Shown: positions 10,101 to 21,692, counted from the stretch's first letter. The stretch: DNA of 64,000 nt from Eunapius fragilis (GCA_963681505.1 OY811972.1:6856350-6920349), one strand, 5' to 3'. Numbers and translations: made by a program. The notes: generated by a model not told the origin, from the letters alone.

Positions 10101-11914
10101 CTAAAGATCTTCGTGGTGAACCATGAAGCAGTCTGATCCATCCAGTTCTCCAGTATGGCATAAGTGTAATTTGCAATCAGTACAATACCATGTTGTTTCC
10201 TTTCTTTTGCCATTCTTTAGACACCTGTCACATCGTACAGCCTTCTTCTTGTTTTCTGAGTGAAACTTGGTTGCATAATGTTGTTTTGTACGCTTTGCTG
10301 GTGGTAGAGCAAGGTGAGATACTCGTCCTGGTCTTTTGCGTGACATGTAGGTGCCAATGAATTCATGGGCAAGTGTTCGCCTAAACTGTTTGACTGTGAT
10401 ATGAGCCATTGATGGTACATGTTGCCTCATTAGAATGAAGGTATTAGTTGTAACAAGTTCAAATAGGAACCAGAATATGTACTTATAATACTTTCTGCCT
10501 TTTGTTCTGACCTTATAATATTGTCTTATCTGGTCGTTGTGATCTACCCCCCCCATATGTTTTGAGTATAATACGACTGCTTGAGGGCAGTCGATATCAA
10601 TAGGGGAATCATCCTTCTGTTTCCTGGATATACTTTGAATATCTTCGGGTTGAGAGTTACTGTAGTTGAAAGCACTGACACCACCCTGTTATCGAGCCAT
10701 GCGGTGGCAACCAATGACCCCTTTTGCCTAGCAACCATATCCCCCCTGTGGGTAAAGTAGTTTATTTAGTTTCTTAAATGTGTTATGTACTTACCTCTTT
10801 TGTAGGCCTATCTCTCTCTCTCTCTTCTTCGTCTTTAGGTTTTTCAGATCCTCAGGATATCCCTTACAATTCGCTCTGATTGTGCCACATGCATAAATTC
10901 CATCCTCCAGTAGGGCAAGGAACAAGCGGGGCGATGTGAAGTAGTTGTCACAGTAGAGGTGGTGATATTTGCCCTTCAAGTGACTGGAAAGGTTTTTTAC
11001 TACCCTAGCACCTAATCCTGAGTCATCATCACTTTCTTCCCCAGACTGTCCTGTATACACGTCAAATCTTTGCACATAGCCATTGCTGCTATCTGCCAGG
11101 CACCAAACTTTTATTCCACGTTTAACTGGCTTCTTTGGTAGATACTGCTTAAGGCTGGAACGGCCCTGGAATGGGATCATGGCTTCATCAACAACAATCT
11201 CTTTGGAGACGTTGTAACAGTCGGTGAGTGTTTTGGAAATAGCATTTATCACCGGTCGTACTTTTCCAAGCCTGTCGTATCCAGGTTGCCCCCGTTGTAT
11301 GAGATCATCATTGTTTGTGAAGTGGAGATATCTTGTGATCTCCATGAAACGGTGCCTGGAGATTCTTTCCGCTAGCATAGTGGAAATATGGATCAGATGT
11401 CCAATAATCCGACAGCTCTGGTAGCGGCACAAGGCCCATGAGGATACAAAAGCCAATGTATGCCTTCAACTCCTCAAGGTTTATTTCCATCCATGCACTG
11501 TACTTTGCAGGCTCCATCGTCTCTTTGGCATACATGTTGGATTGTTCATTTCCAAAAGTGTATCTAGAAGAAGATGGCCAAGTACTTCAGCTACTGAGGC
11601 ACCTACAGGGAATGTTGGACCCACATCTTCAAGGAATTCCAAGACAGGTACCGCATTAAATTCTGTTGTCCATTCATCAGCCACATCAGAAACACCTCCA
11701 GAAGGTCCTGCAACAACATCAACATGATGTTCATCTTCGGCCTCTTGTGCTGCATCCAGGTTGTCATACTCTCATACTCTGTTGACACTTCTACATCCAT
11801 TGCTTTTTCCACCACCAGGTCTTCAAATTCTTTATCGCTACCGTATGTCATAGGTTCTGCAGCATCATCTATCATTTCCAGCACCTCATCTAGCGTATAG
11901 TGCTCACCAGCCAT
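10101..11914 (-). pseudogene. piggyBac transposase (DDE_Tnp_1_7 family), frameshifted
   Basis: Read from 11914 down: acidic start (MAGEHYTLDEVLEMIDDAAE), EELKAYIGFCILMGLVPLPE, then FMEITRYLHFTNNDDLI, VDEAMIPFQGRSSLKQYLPK (second catalytic Asp region), YHHLYCDNYFTSPRLFLALL (further catalytic Asp), MGGVDHNDQIRQYYKVR, and a C-terminal Cys-rich zinc-binding tail RCDRCLKNGKRK ... WYCTDCKLHLC. It would cut and paste the element at TTAA. A short GT-AG intron is seen at 10746-10794 (49 bp). Frameshifts near 10625, 11370 and 11680 break it. Confidence 0.85.
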
Positions 11915-12358
11915 TCTACGTATTATTATTTTTAAAATGTTTTCGTGTTATATAATCTAAAACCGCATCTACAACCACAGATCAGGCTTACCTACCACCG
12001 GTTCCAACGAGGCAACCAACTCAAATGTGTACGGTAACAAAGGTTCCACCAGGCAAACGATAAAAAGCGCAACAGAGAAAGAACACCTGCTAGATGATAC
12101 GTAATCCCCTTTAGCCCGCCACCTCAAATTTTGACTCGCGCAAGCGTAAAATCTAACTCGCTAACCTACCTTGATCTATACATAAAACAGAAAGGCAATC
12201 CATCCTGTGTACAACTGTAATAATGAATCATCGAAATAACGCCGTTTGTGCAGCTGAATACCCGTGTTATGACATGCATCTTGTTTGCGCCAGTAAGCGC
12301 TTGCGGTCATTAAAATAAGTAACGTTTTGCGCCAGATGGCGCTATGGCGGTTAAACAG

Positions 12359-13750
12359 TTAAGCTAATGATGGCAGGTAGCAGGCTGGAGTCGCTCACAC
12401 AGGGAGAAATCAAACATTATTGACACTGCCTTGCTGCAATGCAATGCAATCCTCCCAATGTAGAGTGCTTTCTTGGCAACTGCAACCAATGCCCTGGTAC
12501 AGAGCCACTTCGTGCTAGACTGCAAGCTGTGACCGATGAAATTGAAATTGACACAGTGGATGGAGATCAGGCAGTGGACAACTACAGACCGTGCTACACT
12601 TGAAACTAAAGTCTTGTCTGTGGATGAGTTCATTGAGATGTTCATCACTATGCTCAAAAAGCTATTGGTACACGACTTTATAGCCACAATGCAGGCCAGT
12701 TTCTTGCAGCAACGAAAGGATACTCTTAAGGACGGAGAGTTTTTAGTTGTACCAGACTTTTCAGAGAATTATAGTTTTGTTGTACAAGACGAAATCCAGT
12801 CCTTTCACAGGAACAATTCATCAGCAACCATCCATCCATTTGTGTGCTACTACATGGACAAAGGAAAGCTCGCAAACCTGTGCTACATGTACATCATCAT
12901 CTCGAAAAGTCTCCAGCATGACACAATAGCAGTACACCTTTTTCAGAGTAAACTTGTGGAGTTCTTGACACAGCAATGTGGAGGGAAAAAGCCGCAGAAA
13001 ATTATGTACATGTCAGATGGGTGTGCTGCAAAGTACAAGAATTGCAAGAACTTTTCTAATCTATGTTACCACTTTGAGGATTTTGGTGTCAAAGCAGAGT
13101 GGTATTTTTTTGCCAAATCGCATGGCAATTCTGCAGGAGATGGTGCTGGAGGAACACTGAAGAGGCTCGTCACAAAAGCCAGTCTTCAACGCCCATATGA
13201 GAACCAAATTCTAACTGCATACCAGCTCTATAACTATGCAGTCACTGAGATCAAAGGGATGCACTTTGGATTTGCAACTGTGGATGAGCATGACCAGGAT
13301 TCCAAGCTACTGGAGGCATGGCTGAAAATGAGTCGAACTATTCCAGGTACCCAGAAACTTCACAGCTTTATACAATCTACCAACACAGTAGAAGTAAAGC
13401 AGTTTTCAAACAGCAGTACATCAAGAATTGAAAAGGTTAATTTTGTGGAGGCTGTTAACCATCTCCCGTTTGTTGCCATCAGTGGATACATTACTGTTCT
13501 ATACAATGGATCCTGTTGGCTCGGATACATTCTTGGAAGCGAGGAATCAGACCATGTGGTAAGAGTAACATTCCTCCATCCATGCATTCCAGCTGCATCA
13601 TGTGTTTACCCTGATCATGAGGACGTTCTGGACATAGATCCCTCTGATATTTTGACCCATGTTAATCCAACTACTGCTACGGGTCAAACATATGTTCTAA
13701 GTAAAAAGGAAATGCAAGAAGCCAACCTTGCTTTAGCAGCTAGACTCTGA
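12359..13750 (+). pseudogene. C-terminal half of the DDE transposon gene (probable DDE catalytic region)
   Basis: It continues the 6969-7860 fragment after the piggyBac. 12359-12535 has a stop and a frameshift; from 12536 a 404-codon frame is open. Probable catalytic positions: Asp in VVPDFSENYSFVVQDEIQ, Asp in YMSDGCAAKYKNCKNFSNL, and a later acidic residue after YFFAKSHGNSAGDGAGGTLK. This layout fits an RNase H-fold transposase, although I cannot name the superfamily; the DDE call is inference. Its stop at 13750 lies just inside the right arm. Confidence 0.6.
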
Positions 13751-13809
13751 CAATTGTAACGTTTAGATAGAGCTGTACTTTATAAACTTTATGGATTTCT
13801 GTTATAACA

Positions 13810-14174
13810 TTGGCAATTAACACTTAAGAGTACTATGTGAACGCACTTAACCATAACAACTTTAAGGGGAGGACACAAAAATGGCTGCCAGCATTTAATT
13901 TAAATAGGGTATCCCAGCCCAGGGTATTGGTTTCCCAAAATACTTACAAGCTTGAACCCCTATTAGCAGTCTAGCACAGCCATAACAAGGTTAAAGCAAT
14001 GCTCCTCCATGTAGTCCAAACCCCAAATTATTCCAACGGTCATATTTCTTAAACCAAATAACTTAAGATTATAAACATGTACAGGGATTTTGTATATTTC
14101 ATGGGGTAGATAATATATGGAAAATATTACTTCTGTTTGAGACTAGGGTGGCTCAATTAAGTATGGAATGACCC
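13810..14174. repeat. Right TIR of the 9.1 kb DDE transposon
   Basis: 365 bp complementary, with small gaps, to blocks of 5073-6500. It ends in gtatggaatgaccc followed by the target copy CTTT. Confidence 0.8.
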
Positions 14175-14452
14175 CTTTTTGCACAGGTACCACTCGCCAA
14201 CCCCCCCCCCCCCCCCCCCCGACAATCCACCAGACCAGCTGGTCCAGACCTTGTTGTTCCCCGACCTCGACTGGCTCTCCCAGGCCTGGACGAAGAAGTT
14301 CATTTCTTCTTAAAGAAGGGCCTCGCAGAGTCAACCCATCGGACATACATGTACGCAGCCAGAATGAAGCGATTCAACCAGTTCTGTAACACCTTTACGT
14401 TAGCGTCCCCTTCCCCTTTATCTGAGAGTACATTATGTTACTTCGCGGTCTA
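14175..14452 (+). pseudogene. Start of the tyrosine recombinase of the outer element, with a poly-C run
   Basis: After LFAQVPLANP there is a C-run at about 14202-14220, then QLVQTLLFPDLDWLSQAW. A frameshifted continuation holds LAESTHRTYMYAARMKRFNQ and FCNTF...SESTLCYFAVY, the SAM-like/core-binding start of a DIRS-type YR. It is cut after the TA in the codon pair for V-Y by Tc1-BEN element A and resumes at 20388 with LAKDNLLSQTIKTYFAAV. Confidence 0.7.
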
Positions 14453-14711
14453 CAGTAGCGGTCAAAATAAAGTTTCCGTAACGTGCAGTTTTACGGAAGC
14501 CGTAAAGTGTGATAATTAATGTGCGGTTCCCGCGGTCGTTAAAATAAACTGATTAAACCACGCCATCACAAAGGCGTCACGACGGTTAAATTTTGTAGTC
14601 CGTTTAAACGGCAAGTAGTCGTAAGTAACGGCGTAAATAAAAAACGGCGATGATAACGCCGTTTTATGTGCACGTGCTCGCTTCCCGACTCGTCGCCTGT
14701 GCTTTTTCAAA

Positions 14712-15778
14712 ATGGTATACTCCCACTACCAAAAGCTGCGTATCCTGTTCTTTTTTTCGAAAGGTTTAAATCCACCTGCCATTTTAAAACGCCTAGAAGA
14801 AGAAGGCATGTACGCAACTAGGCAAGGCATATTGAAGTTTATCAAGAAGTTCAAATCAGATGGCACTATTGGAAGAAAGCCTGGGGGTGGACGTAAGTCG
14901 AAGGTAACGGCGGAAGTAAAAGCCATCGTTGAAGAGCAGATGAAGAAGGATGATGAAACAACTGCGTCGCAACTGCACGCTCTTTTGAATGCTCGGGGTC
15001 ATTACCTATCGTTTAGAACGATACTTCGGTGCAGAAGTGCTTTGGGCTGGACCTTTCGCGGAAGCGCATACTGCCAGATGATACGGGAGCCAAATAAACT
15101 GAAGAGACTAGATTGGGCAAAACTACACCTGCACGAGGCTGAAACAGGATTCAAGGACGTGCTCTGGACGGATGAGTGCACAGTGCAGCTGGAGTCACAT
15201 CGCCGCTTCTGCTGTCGCAAGCGAGGAGAGCCACCCAAAAACAAACCTAGGTACAGTGAAATATCGTATCATGTTGTAGATGTAATTACATTTGCAAATT
15301 TATTTATAGGGCTAAACATCCTACCAAAGTTCATGTCTGGGCAGGTATCAGTATTGAAGGAGCAACAGGAATCTGCATCTTTGATGGGATCATGAAGGCT
15401 CCATTATATGTTGAAATCCTGCAAGATACATTGCTACCATTTCTATCAGATATCCTTCCCCACAGCCATCGTTTTATGGCAGACAATGACCCCAAACACA
15501 CGTCACGGCTGGCTCAACAGTTCATCTCGGACAATAGGATAAACTGGTGGAGAACGCCTGCAGAGTCACCGGACTGCAATCCCATAGAGAATCTGTGGCA
15601 TGAATTAAAGGAGTATATGAGAAGAGAAATCAAGCCGCGAACAAAAGATGAGCTTATTGCTGGTATAATTGCATTTTGGCATACTGTAGATAAAGAGAAG
15701 TGCCAGAAATATATTAGACATCTGAGGAAAGTTATACCTAAGGTCATTGAACTCAATGGTGCTGCAACTGGTTATTGA
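14712..15778 (+). CDS. Tc1-type transposase, two exons, apparently intact
   Basis: Exons 14712-15250 and 15310-15778 (intron gtacag...tttatag, 59 bp, phase 2) give 335 residues. The N-terminus is a paired-like helix-turn-helix (YSHYQKLRILFFFSKGLNPP) with the linker GRKPGGGRKSK. The catalytic DD34E set is visible: WTDECTVQLESH, FMADNDPKHTSR and NPIENLWHELKEY, with 34 residues between the second Asp and the Glu. It would cut the TIRs and insert at TA. The start ATG follows the TIR by ~200 bp. No stop or frameshift once the intron is removed. Length fits the family (about 340). Intron position is shared with element B. Confidence 0.9.
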
Positions 15779-16069
15779 TTAATTTGCATATACATGAACA
15801 CGTATAAATAAGACTGATTTTTTTGGAATGTCCACCCGGCACTGTACCAATCATATGGGAGGGAAAGTTTGTGCATGACATATCTTAGGTGCCTATTATT
15901 TTAAAAAGGAGGCAGTTTGTGGCTTGTTGGAAGAAGGTGCTTTTTTTTTTTTAAACAAACGTGGTTTGTTTCACTGTCTTTGTGCCTAACATAGAACAAA
16001 TATTTACTTGTAGCTGTGCTGATTAGCAAACATTCCACACATCCTTATAGGGGAGGTGTTTGTGCAGTG

Positions 16070-17285
16070 ATCTAATGCCTATCAAAGGGGAGGAGGGGGT
16101 TTGGACGCCCTGATGCCTATCAATGGGGAGGAGGTAGTTTGGGCGTACTGATGCCTATCAAAGGGGAGGAGGTAGTTTGGGCGTACTGATGCCTATCAAA
16201 GGGGAGGAGGTAGTTTGGGCGTACTGATGCCTATCAAAGGGGAGGAGGTAGTTTGGGCGTACTGATGCCTATCAAAGGGGAGGAGGTAGTTTGGGCGTAC
16301 TGATGCCTATCAAAGGGGAGGAGGTAGTTTGGGCGTACTGATGCCTATCAAAGGGGAGGAGGGGGTTTGGGCGTACTGATGCCTATCAAAGGGGAGGAGG
16401 GGGTTTGGGTGTCCTGGTGCCTATCAATGGGGAGGAGGGGGTTTGGGCGTACTGATGCCTATCAAAGGGGAGGAGGTAGTTTGGGCGTACTGATGCCTAT
16501 CAAAGGGGAGGAGGTAGTTTGGGCGTACTGATGCCTATCAAAGGAGAGGAGGGGGTTTGGGCGTACTGATGCCTATCAATGGGGAGGAGGTAGTTTGGGC
16601 GTACTGATGCCTATCAAAGGGGAGGAGGTAGTTTGGGCGTACTGATGCCTATCAAAGGGGAGGAGGGGGTTTGGGCGTACTGATGCCTATCAATGGGGAG
16701 GAGGGGGTTTGGGCGTACTGATGCCTATCAAAGGGGAGGAGGTAGTTTGGGTGTACTGATGCCTATCAAAGGGGAGGAGGTAGTTTGGGTGTACTGATGC
16801 CTATCAAAGGGGAGGAGGTAGTTTGGGCGTACTGATGCCTATCAAAGGGGAGGAGTGGGTTTGGGGCGTCCTGGTGCCTATCAAAGGGGAGGAGGTAGTT
16901 TGGGCGTACTGATGCCTATCAATGGGGAGGAGGGGGTTTGGGTGTACTGATGCCTATCAATGGGGAGGAGGTAGTTTGGGCATACTGATGCCTATCAAAG
17001 GGGAGGAGGTAGTTTGGGCGTACTGATGCCTATCAATGGGGAGGAGGGGGTTTGGGCGTACTGATGCCTATCAAAGGGGAGGAGGTAGTTTGGGCGTACT
17101 GATGCCTATCAAAGGGGCGGAGGGGGTTTGGGTGTCCTGGTGCCTATCAAAGGGGAGGAGGTAGTTTGGGCGTACTGATGCCTATCAAAGGGGAGGAGGG
17201 GGTTTGGGGCGTCCTGGTGCCTATCAAAGGGGAGGAGGTAGTTTGGGCGTACTGATGCCTATCAAAGGGGAGGAGGGGGTTTGGG
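16070..17285. repeat. Minisatellite, 38 bp unit, about 32 copies
   Basis: The unit is gatgcctatcaaaggggagg + aggtagtttgggcgtact. Variants exchange aaagg/aatgg, gtagt/ggggt and cgtact/tgtcctgg. Flanking single degenerate units occur at about 17385-17450. It begins ~290 bp after the transposase stop and ends ~285 bp before the BEN gene's 3' end. Confidence 0.95.
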
Positions 17286-17569
17286 CAACTACTTAGAGGG
17301 ATTGAGAGATTTTTTTAAAAAGGATTTACTAAAGCTGTGCTGATTGGTAGTTATTTGACACATAAGGGAGGTGTTTGTGTGATCTAATGCCAATCAAAGG
17401 GGAGGTGGTATTGGGTGTACTCATGCCTAACTGATGCCAATCAAAGGGGAGATGGGGGGTTGGGGCTTGTCACTAGGTGTATTTAACATGCATGCTAAAT
17501 TCACTAACTGCTACATATACACATTGCAAAAAACTACAGCCAGAATCACTACACCATGAAAACGCGGTC

Positions 17570-20139
17570 TCACTTTGGCCTTAAACGTTTGCAACTTTGT
17601 TGGACAGCTTCCATACACTTTTTCCAGAGATCTTCAAAGCCAACAGTGTTATTCCAATATTGTGGAAGCTGTTGAAACATGATATCCTTTAAATATTGAA
17701 GTTCCCTAACAGGTAGTGCATTCAGAGCACCAGTTCCAAAAGGTGTGCATCGTATCATAATGTCATCTCCAAATATAGCTTCTCTTGCTAACTTTTGGGC
17801 TAAAGTAGGTGCCTTTCCTTCACCTTTAAGCTTAGAATTTTTAATTAGTACTACCTCCACAGAAGATAGGCGCTCTTTCTGTATAGCAGATGAGGGTAGA
17901 GGTTGTCCAGGAGGCACATCACTGCCCTCTGCTGTCCCTTGAGGTGGTTGTACAGAGGAGGACTGAGATGATGCACTACCACCCAGGGCCAGTTGGGACA
18001 GTATGGAAGACATTGGTGACTGAGATGGCATAGAAGTGCCCATTGCTAGTTGAGGTGGAGCAAAAGACATTGGTGACTGAGATGGTACAGAAGTGTAAGA
18101 TGGTATAGAACTGCTCAGTGCTGGTTGAGGTGGAACAGAAGACATTGGTGACTGAGATGGTACAGAAGTGTAAGATGGTATAGAAATGCCCAGTGCTGGT
18201 TGGGGTGGAACAGAAGACATTGGTGACTGAGATGGCATAGAAGTGCCCAGTGCTGGTTGAGATGGAACAAAAGACACTGGTGACTGAGATGGTACAGAAG
18301 TGTGAGATGGCATAGAAGTGCCCAGTGCTGGTTGAGGTGGAACAAAAGACACTGGTGACTGAGGTGATAAAGTAGTGCCCAGTGCCAGCTCGAATGGTGC
18401 AGAAGTGGATACTGGTGATTCAGACAGCGTAGGAGCTTCAGTAATGGATGTTGAATAGTGAGGTGCAGCCAACAGTCGAGGGGCAAATCTGGATGGTGTG
18501 AGAATGTGCCTTGTTGTTTGAACAGATACTTGTTCGAGTGCAGTTAATCTTTTCACTAAGTTGTCAATTAGTTGCTCCACTTTGGTAAGACGACACTGAA
18601 GATCTTGAACAGTTGCTTGCAGCAATATGCGGTCCTGTAAACCTGAAATGTTGTGTTTGCTACAAGGAAGTGATTGTGCAACAAAAGCACCTACCAGGTA
18701 ATGAAATGTCAGAATCAGATGAGTATGATGAGAATGATGAGGATAATTGTTCACCATCTAAATACAAAAATAGTAAAGTAATGTTTATACATGTAAATCA
18801 AGATTTTCTTGCCATACTGCTTACCTCCAGCTGATGTACATGTAACACCATTAGGTTTGGAAACAGTGCCTGTAGCATGTTTGCTAATCGCAGAGCCTTT
18901 TGGGTATAAATGTACATGTACATTATAAAGTATAGAACCCTAAATGTTACATACCTTCTGCACCTGTCACCGCTGCTGTGGATGGTAGATTAGAACTATA
19001 AACTAACATTCATTTTTACTAGAGCAAATTAGTCTTACCTTTTTCATGTAAAGCAATTTGCAGGATTTTTCCCACAGCAGCAGGTTTCCTAGGCTTCTTT
19101 TTGATAGCATCACTACCCTTCTTGCTGCCCTTTCCTTCATTTGCTTTAAATTTCTTTACTCTTTTTGGTGGTGACTGCTCTTCCATCTTCTCTACATCCT
19201 CCTCTTGCACCTTCTCATCATTTGCATCCTTATTCTTTTTCCCTCTATTATCATCCCTCTTTCTTTGCACTGACTGCTCTTCCATCTTCTCTAAATCCTC
19301 CTCTTGCACCTTCTCATCATTTACATCCTTACTCTTTTTCCCTCTATTATCATCCCTCTTTCTTTGCACTGACTGCTCTTCCATCTTCTGTACATCCTCC
19401 TCTTGCACCTTCTCAAAAGGTGTGTAGGTACCATTAATAAAGCCTTCCTCAAGAGCTGCCATCTCATCCTTGGTACCTATATACATGTATGAGTGACAAA
19501 TTTCAACATGCCCGTTTTTTCTAATACAGTCTACCCTCGATATAGTCCGGGCTACGGGAACCCCCAAACTAGCGGACTGTAGGACAAACGGATAGTAGCG
19601 ATGCGAAGTTTAGCTTACGAAGGGTTAGTAGTTGGCAAGAAAAATAGCGGACATTATCGCGGATGGACTGTATCGAAGCGGACACTATCGAGGGTAGACT
19701 GTAGCAATAGAATCAAATGCGGTAGGCTTGTGTAAACTGTGGTTTAACTATCAGATGTTTCCTTGGTTACGCTATTTAGTAACAGCAATGCATCGTTCTT
19801 GTCACCTCGCAGATATACATTTCTATCGTAACATACACTGTACGCTAGGTTAGATGCACGTGCGTGTGCTTGTGCATATATGCGCTTGCTTACCTTTTGC
19901 CAAAATCTTTCCAACATACTCCTTTCTGTGCACCTTCACCTTACAGTTCTCACCGATCTTATCGGACGACAACGTGTCTCCAGATACAACTGACACCGAC
20001 TCTTCATCTGGCCAGTGAACTAAATAGTAATTGTCTATACATGGTGACAGGTGGGCATATTAAAACATCGGTAGACAATCCTTTTTCTCTTACCGGATTG
20101 AATTATCTTCAGCGATCTCCTAAGGCTGGTTGGGTTCAT
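17570..20139 (-). CDS. BEN-domain protein, cargo of Tc1-BEN element A, seven exons
   Basis: Exons (minus): 20094-20139, 19894-20034, 19039-19476, 18955-18975, 18825-18869, 18695-18757, 17570-18642. All junctions are GT-AG, and the phases fit to give 608 residues with no stop. Module order: short basic start (MNPTSLRRSLK); a ~50-residue module (YYLVHWPDEESVSVV ... VKVHRKEYVGKILAKG) repeated in element B; three EEDxEKMEEQSVQRKRDDNR-type charged repeats; a Ser/acidic stretch; a coiled coil (LQCRLTKVEQLIDNLVKRL); Pro/Ser repeats of the PSQSPMSSVPPQPALG kind; and a C-terminal BEN domain with LAREAIFGDDIMIRC, ALPVRELQYLKDIM and CMEAVQQSCKRLR. BEN domains bind DNA or chromatin proteins; the role here is unknown. 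The micro-exon 4 is the least certain. Confidence 0.75.
19527..19701. mobile_element. pogo-like MITE (175 bp) in intron 2 of the BEN gene
   Basis: TIRs CAGTCTACCCTCGATATAGT and the complement of cactatcgagggtagactg, flanked by TA at 19525 and 19702. The CAGT..ACCTCGATA-like start resembles pogo/Tigger ends. No coding sequence. Confidence 0.75.
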
Positions 20140-20387
20140 CTTGATGCGTCAATAATCAAAAAACCGTTCTCGAGCGTAAATATCAACGCCGTTACGATCA
20201 CACGTCAAATGTAACGCCGTTGAAATATACGCCACGTGTGTGCGTGCGCATACAATAACGTAACGGGCGTTCAACGGTTTAAGAACTAATTAAAACGCCG
20301 TTCTAATACCGCGCGGTTTCTATAATTGCACAACGCCGTTTACGTGAAACTGCACGTTACGGAAACTTTATTCTGACCGCTACTGTA

Positions 20388-20658
20388 CCTTGCCAAAGAC
20401 AACTTGTTGTCACAGACAATAAAAACTTACTTCGCTGCGGTACATGACGCCCAGATCGCCCTGGGCATGCCAGAGCCTTGCTGTCACTCCTCCCTCCTGA
20501 GACTCGATAAAATCCAAGCCGGAATTTGTTGAGTCCAATCCCAGAAGAGCACGCCCCTAAGATGAGACTTCCGATCACTCCGATGCTTCTGCGACGCCTG
20601 CGAGATCATTGGGGTAGCGAGGAATCAGGTCACAACGAAGTGCTGTGGGCAGCCGCTT
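20388..20658 (+). pseudogene. Middle of the tyrosine recombinase of the outer element
   Basis: LAKDNLLSQTIKTYFAAVHD + AQIALGMPEP, then in another frame KMRLPITPMLLRRLRDHW and NEVLWAAAC. This is the core-binding end and the start of the catalytic domain. It is cut by Ngaro-2 after the Ala run and continues at 35415 as CFFGFFRLGELLNPGG. Confidence 0.75.
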
Positions 20659-20824
20659 GATACACGTTTCTGTCGGTTGAGCAACACGAATTAGACAGAA
20701 ACTTAGCTCCCTCCCAAATGTGATTGGCTAGACAGCATGTGATTCGGCCACGTGCTGGATGGGGTTTAAATGGGAATGTGCACGTTGGAATTGTCATTCT
20801 AAGTGTTGTGCACGTGCTGCAAAC
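20659..20824 (+). repeat. Ngaro-2 A1 repeat with stem-loop
   Basis: 166 bp nearly identical to 34870-35037. It starts gatacacg and contains the stem TTTCTGTC (20667-20674) pairing with GACAGAAA (20694-20701). It ends at gtgctgcaaactttt/g just before the ORF1 ATG at 20831. Confidence 0.85.
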
Positions 20825-20830
20825 TTTGAG

Positions 20831-20950
20831 ATGGGCAGAGAAGGTGAAGCGCCAGTGAATGACATCAGGCAGAACAGTGAAGAGGCAACAACCTCTACCG
20901 CCGCTGTCAACCTCATGTTAAGCAAACTACTCTCAGAGCAAAGTTCATAG
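20831..20950 (+). pseudogene. Ngaro-2 ORF1, first 39 codons, then internal deletion
   Basis: MGREGEAPVNDIRQNSEEAT followed by a Leu/Ser-rich end, stop at 20950. Position right after A1 mirrors ORF1 of Ngaro-1. Immediately afterwards the sequence gctggtgggtaagatcatat codes the end of RT (KIIFMSFAL), so the rest of gag and the RT core were deleted. Confidence 0.55.
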
Positions 20951-21692
20951 CAAGCCTGGTGGGTAAGATCATATTCATGAGCTTTGCATTACAGGGTTCG
21001 TACAGGTTTGAGATAATGAAATTCCAAACTATTTCAAGACTATTTTAAAGACTGAACTAATTGTTTTCAAAACTTCACATTCAAACATGAGATACAGCAA
21101 CAGTAAAAAAACTCAACATATATTGTAATACTGATTTCTTAATGAAGTACAGCAAACAGTGTTAAGCTAGATTGGTGTAGTTTCCAGGTCTTTCAACTAT
21201 TGATTGGAGTTTGTTATCAAGCGACACAACCTCATTCTGTTTTTCCTTGACCGACCTTCTTACAGCATTGAACTGTGTAATAAACTCCATTGGCTTTGAT
21301 GATCCTTCTGCCTGCTCTGCTAGCGTATCTGCAGATTTGGTCAGAGTTGCAATACCAGACTCGATTCTGGCCTTCTTTGCTTTCAGATCATCAATCTCGT
21401 CAAGGATCGCTTTACATTTAGTACTGCGCTTCTCTGAATCTTGATTCTTTTTCTCCTCATCTAAATGCCTATGATAACGTTGCCTGGCAGATGATGCACT
21501 CAACAGAAGTTCCTTTGACATAGGTACATTTGTCGCACCACCAACACTAATCAAATAGTCTTTAAATGCTCTTTGTGCAACAAGGGTTTGGGCACTCATG
21601 TTTGCAACACTTACTTCCTTGTTAATTGATAATCCCCTCTCCACAGAAGCCTGGCCATGAGAAAGAAGAAGTAGCTTTTTTGATAGGTTCCA

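Larger units (their letters stand above)
7861..12358 (-). mobile_element. piggyBac-type transposon (4.5 kb), TTAA target duplication
   Basis: Flanked by TTAA at 7857-7860 and 12359-12362. Removing it and one TTAA joins the host frame CTIHQNV to KLMMAGS exactly. Terminal sequences ccgattaccagcc and the complement of ggcggttaaacag are only imperfect TIRs. Contents: broken transposase on the minus strand and a 56 bp minisatellite after its stop. 7861-8384 and 11915-12358 are non-coding terminal regions. Confidence 0.85.
5073..14174 (+). mobile_element. 9.1 kb DDE transposon with long TIRs and CTTT target duplication, superfamily not recognised
   Basis: Left end GGGTCATTCCATACTTAATT, right end the complement ...ggaatgaccc. 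Target copies CTTT lie at 5069-5072 and 14175-14178. The arms are long: the right arm (about 13810-14174) matches the left arm (5073-6500) base for base over several blocks, the left one being stretched by three extra segments (a Tc1 MITE, a coding-like piece and ~165 bp near 6180-6345). It carries one plus-strand gene, interrupted by a piggyBac. The 4 bp duplication would suit several superfamilies, including Sola-type; I cannot assign it. Confidence 0.8.
14453..20385. mobile_element. Tc1-BEN element A, 5.9 kb Tc1-type transposon with BEN-domain cargo gene
   Basis: TIRs CAGTAGCGGTCAAAATAAAG... and the complement of ...ctttattctgaccgctactg match over about 45 bp, flanked by TA at 14451 and 20386. 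Excision of the element plus one TA restores the host codons for YFAV-YLAKD. Order inside: Tc1 transposase (+), 38 bp minisatellite, BEN-domain gene (-), so the two genes converge on the repeat. Usual Tc1 elements are 1.3-2.4 kb with one gene. Gaps 15779-16069 and 17286-17569 hold no gene. Confidence 0.9.

Noticed and set aside
8392-10136. Long open frames up to 557 codons within the 56 bp array
   Set aside because: They are a by-product of a stop-free repeat unit; the same peptide appears in all frames. Not listed as genes.
18115-18486. 123-codon minus-strand Leu/His-rich frame inside the BEN gene
   Set aside because: Alternative frame of the Pro/Ser repeats; the main frame is 17570-18642.
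19101-19437. Plus-strand Ser/Phe/Leu repeats opposite BEN exon 3
   Set aside because: Complement of the charged Glu/Lys repeats; no support of its own.
20659-20701. Stem-loop of the Ngaro A repeat as a hammerhead ribozyme
   Set aside because: The conserved CUGAUGA core is absent, so no known self-cleaving motif could be matched.
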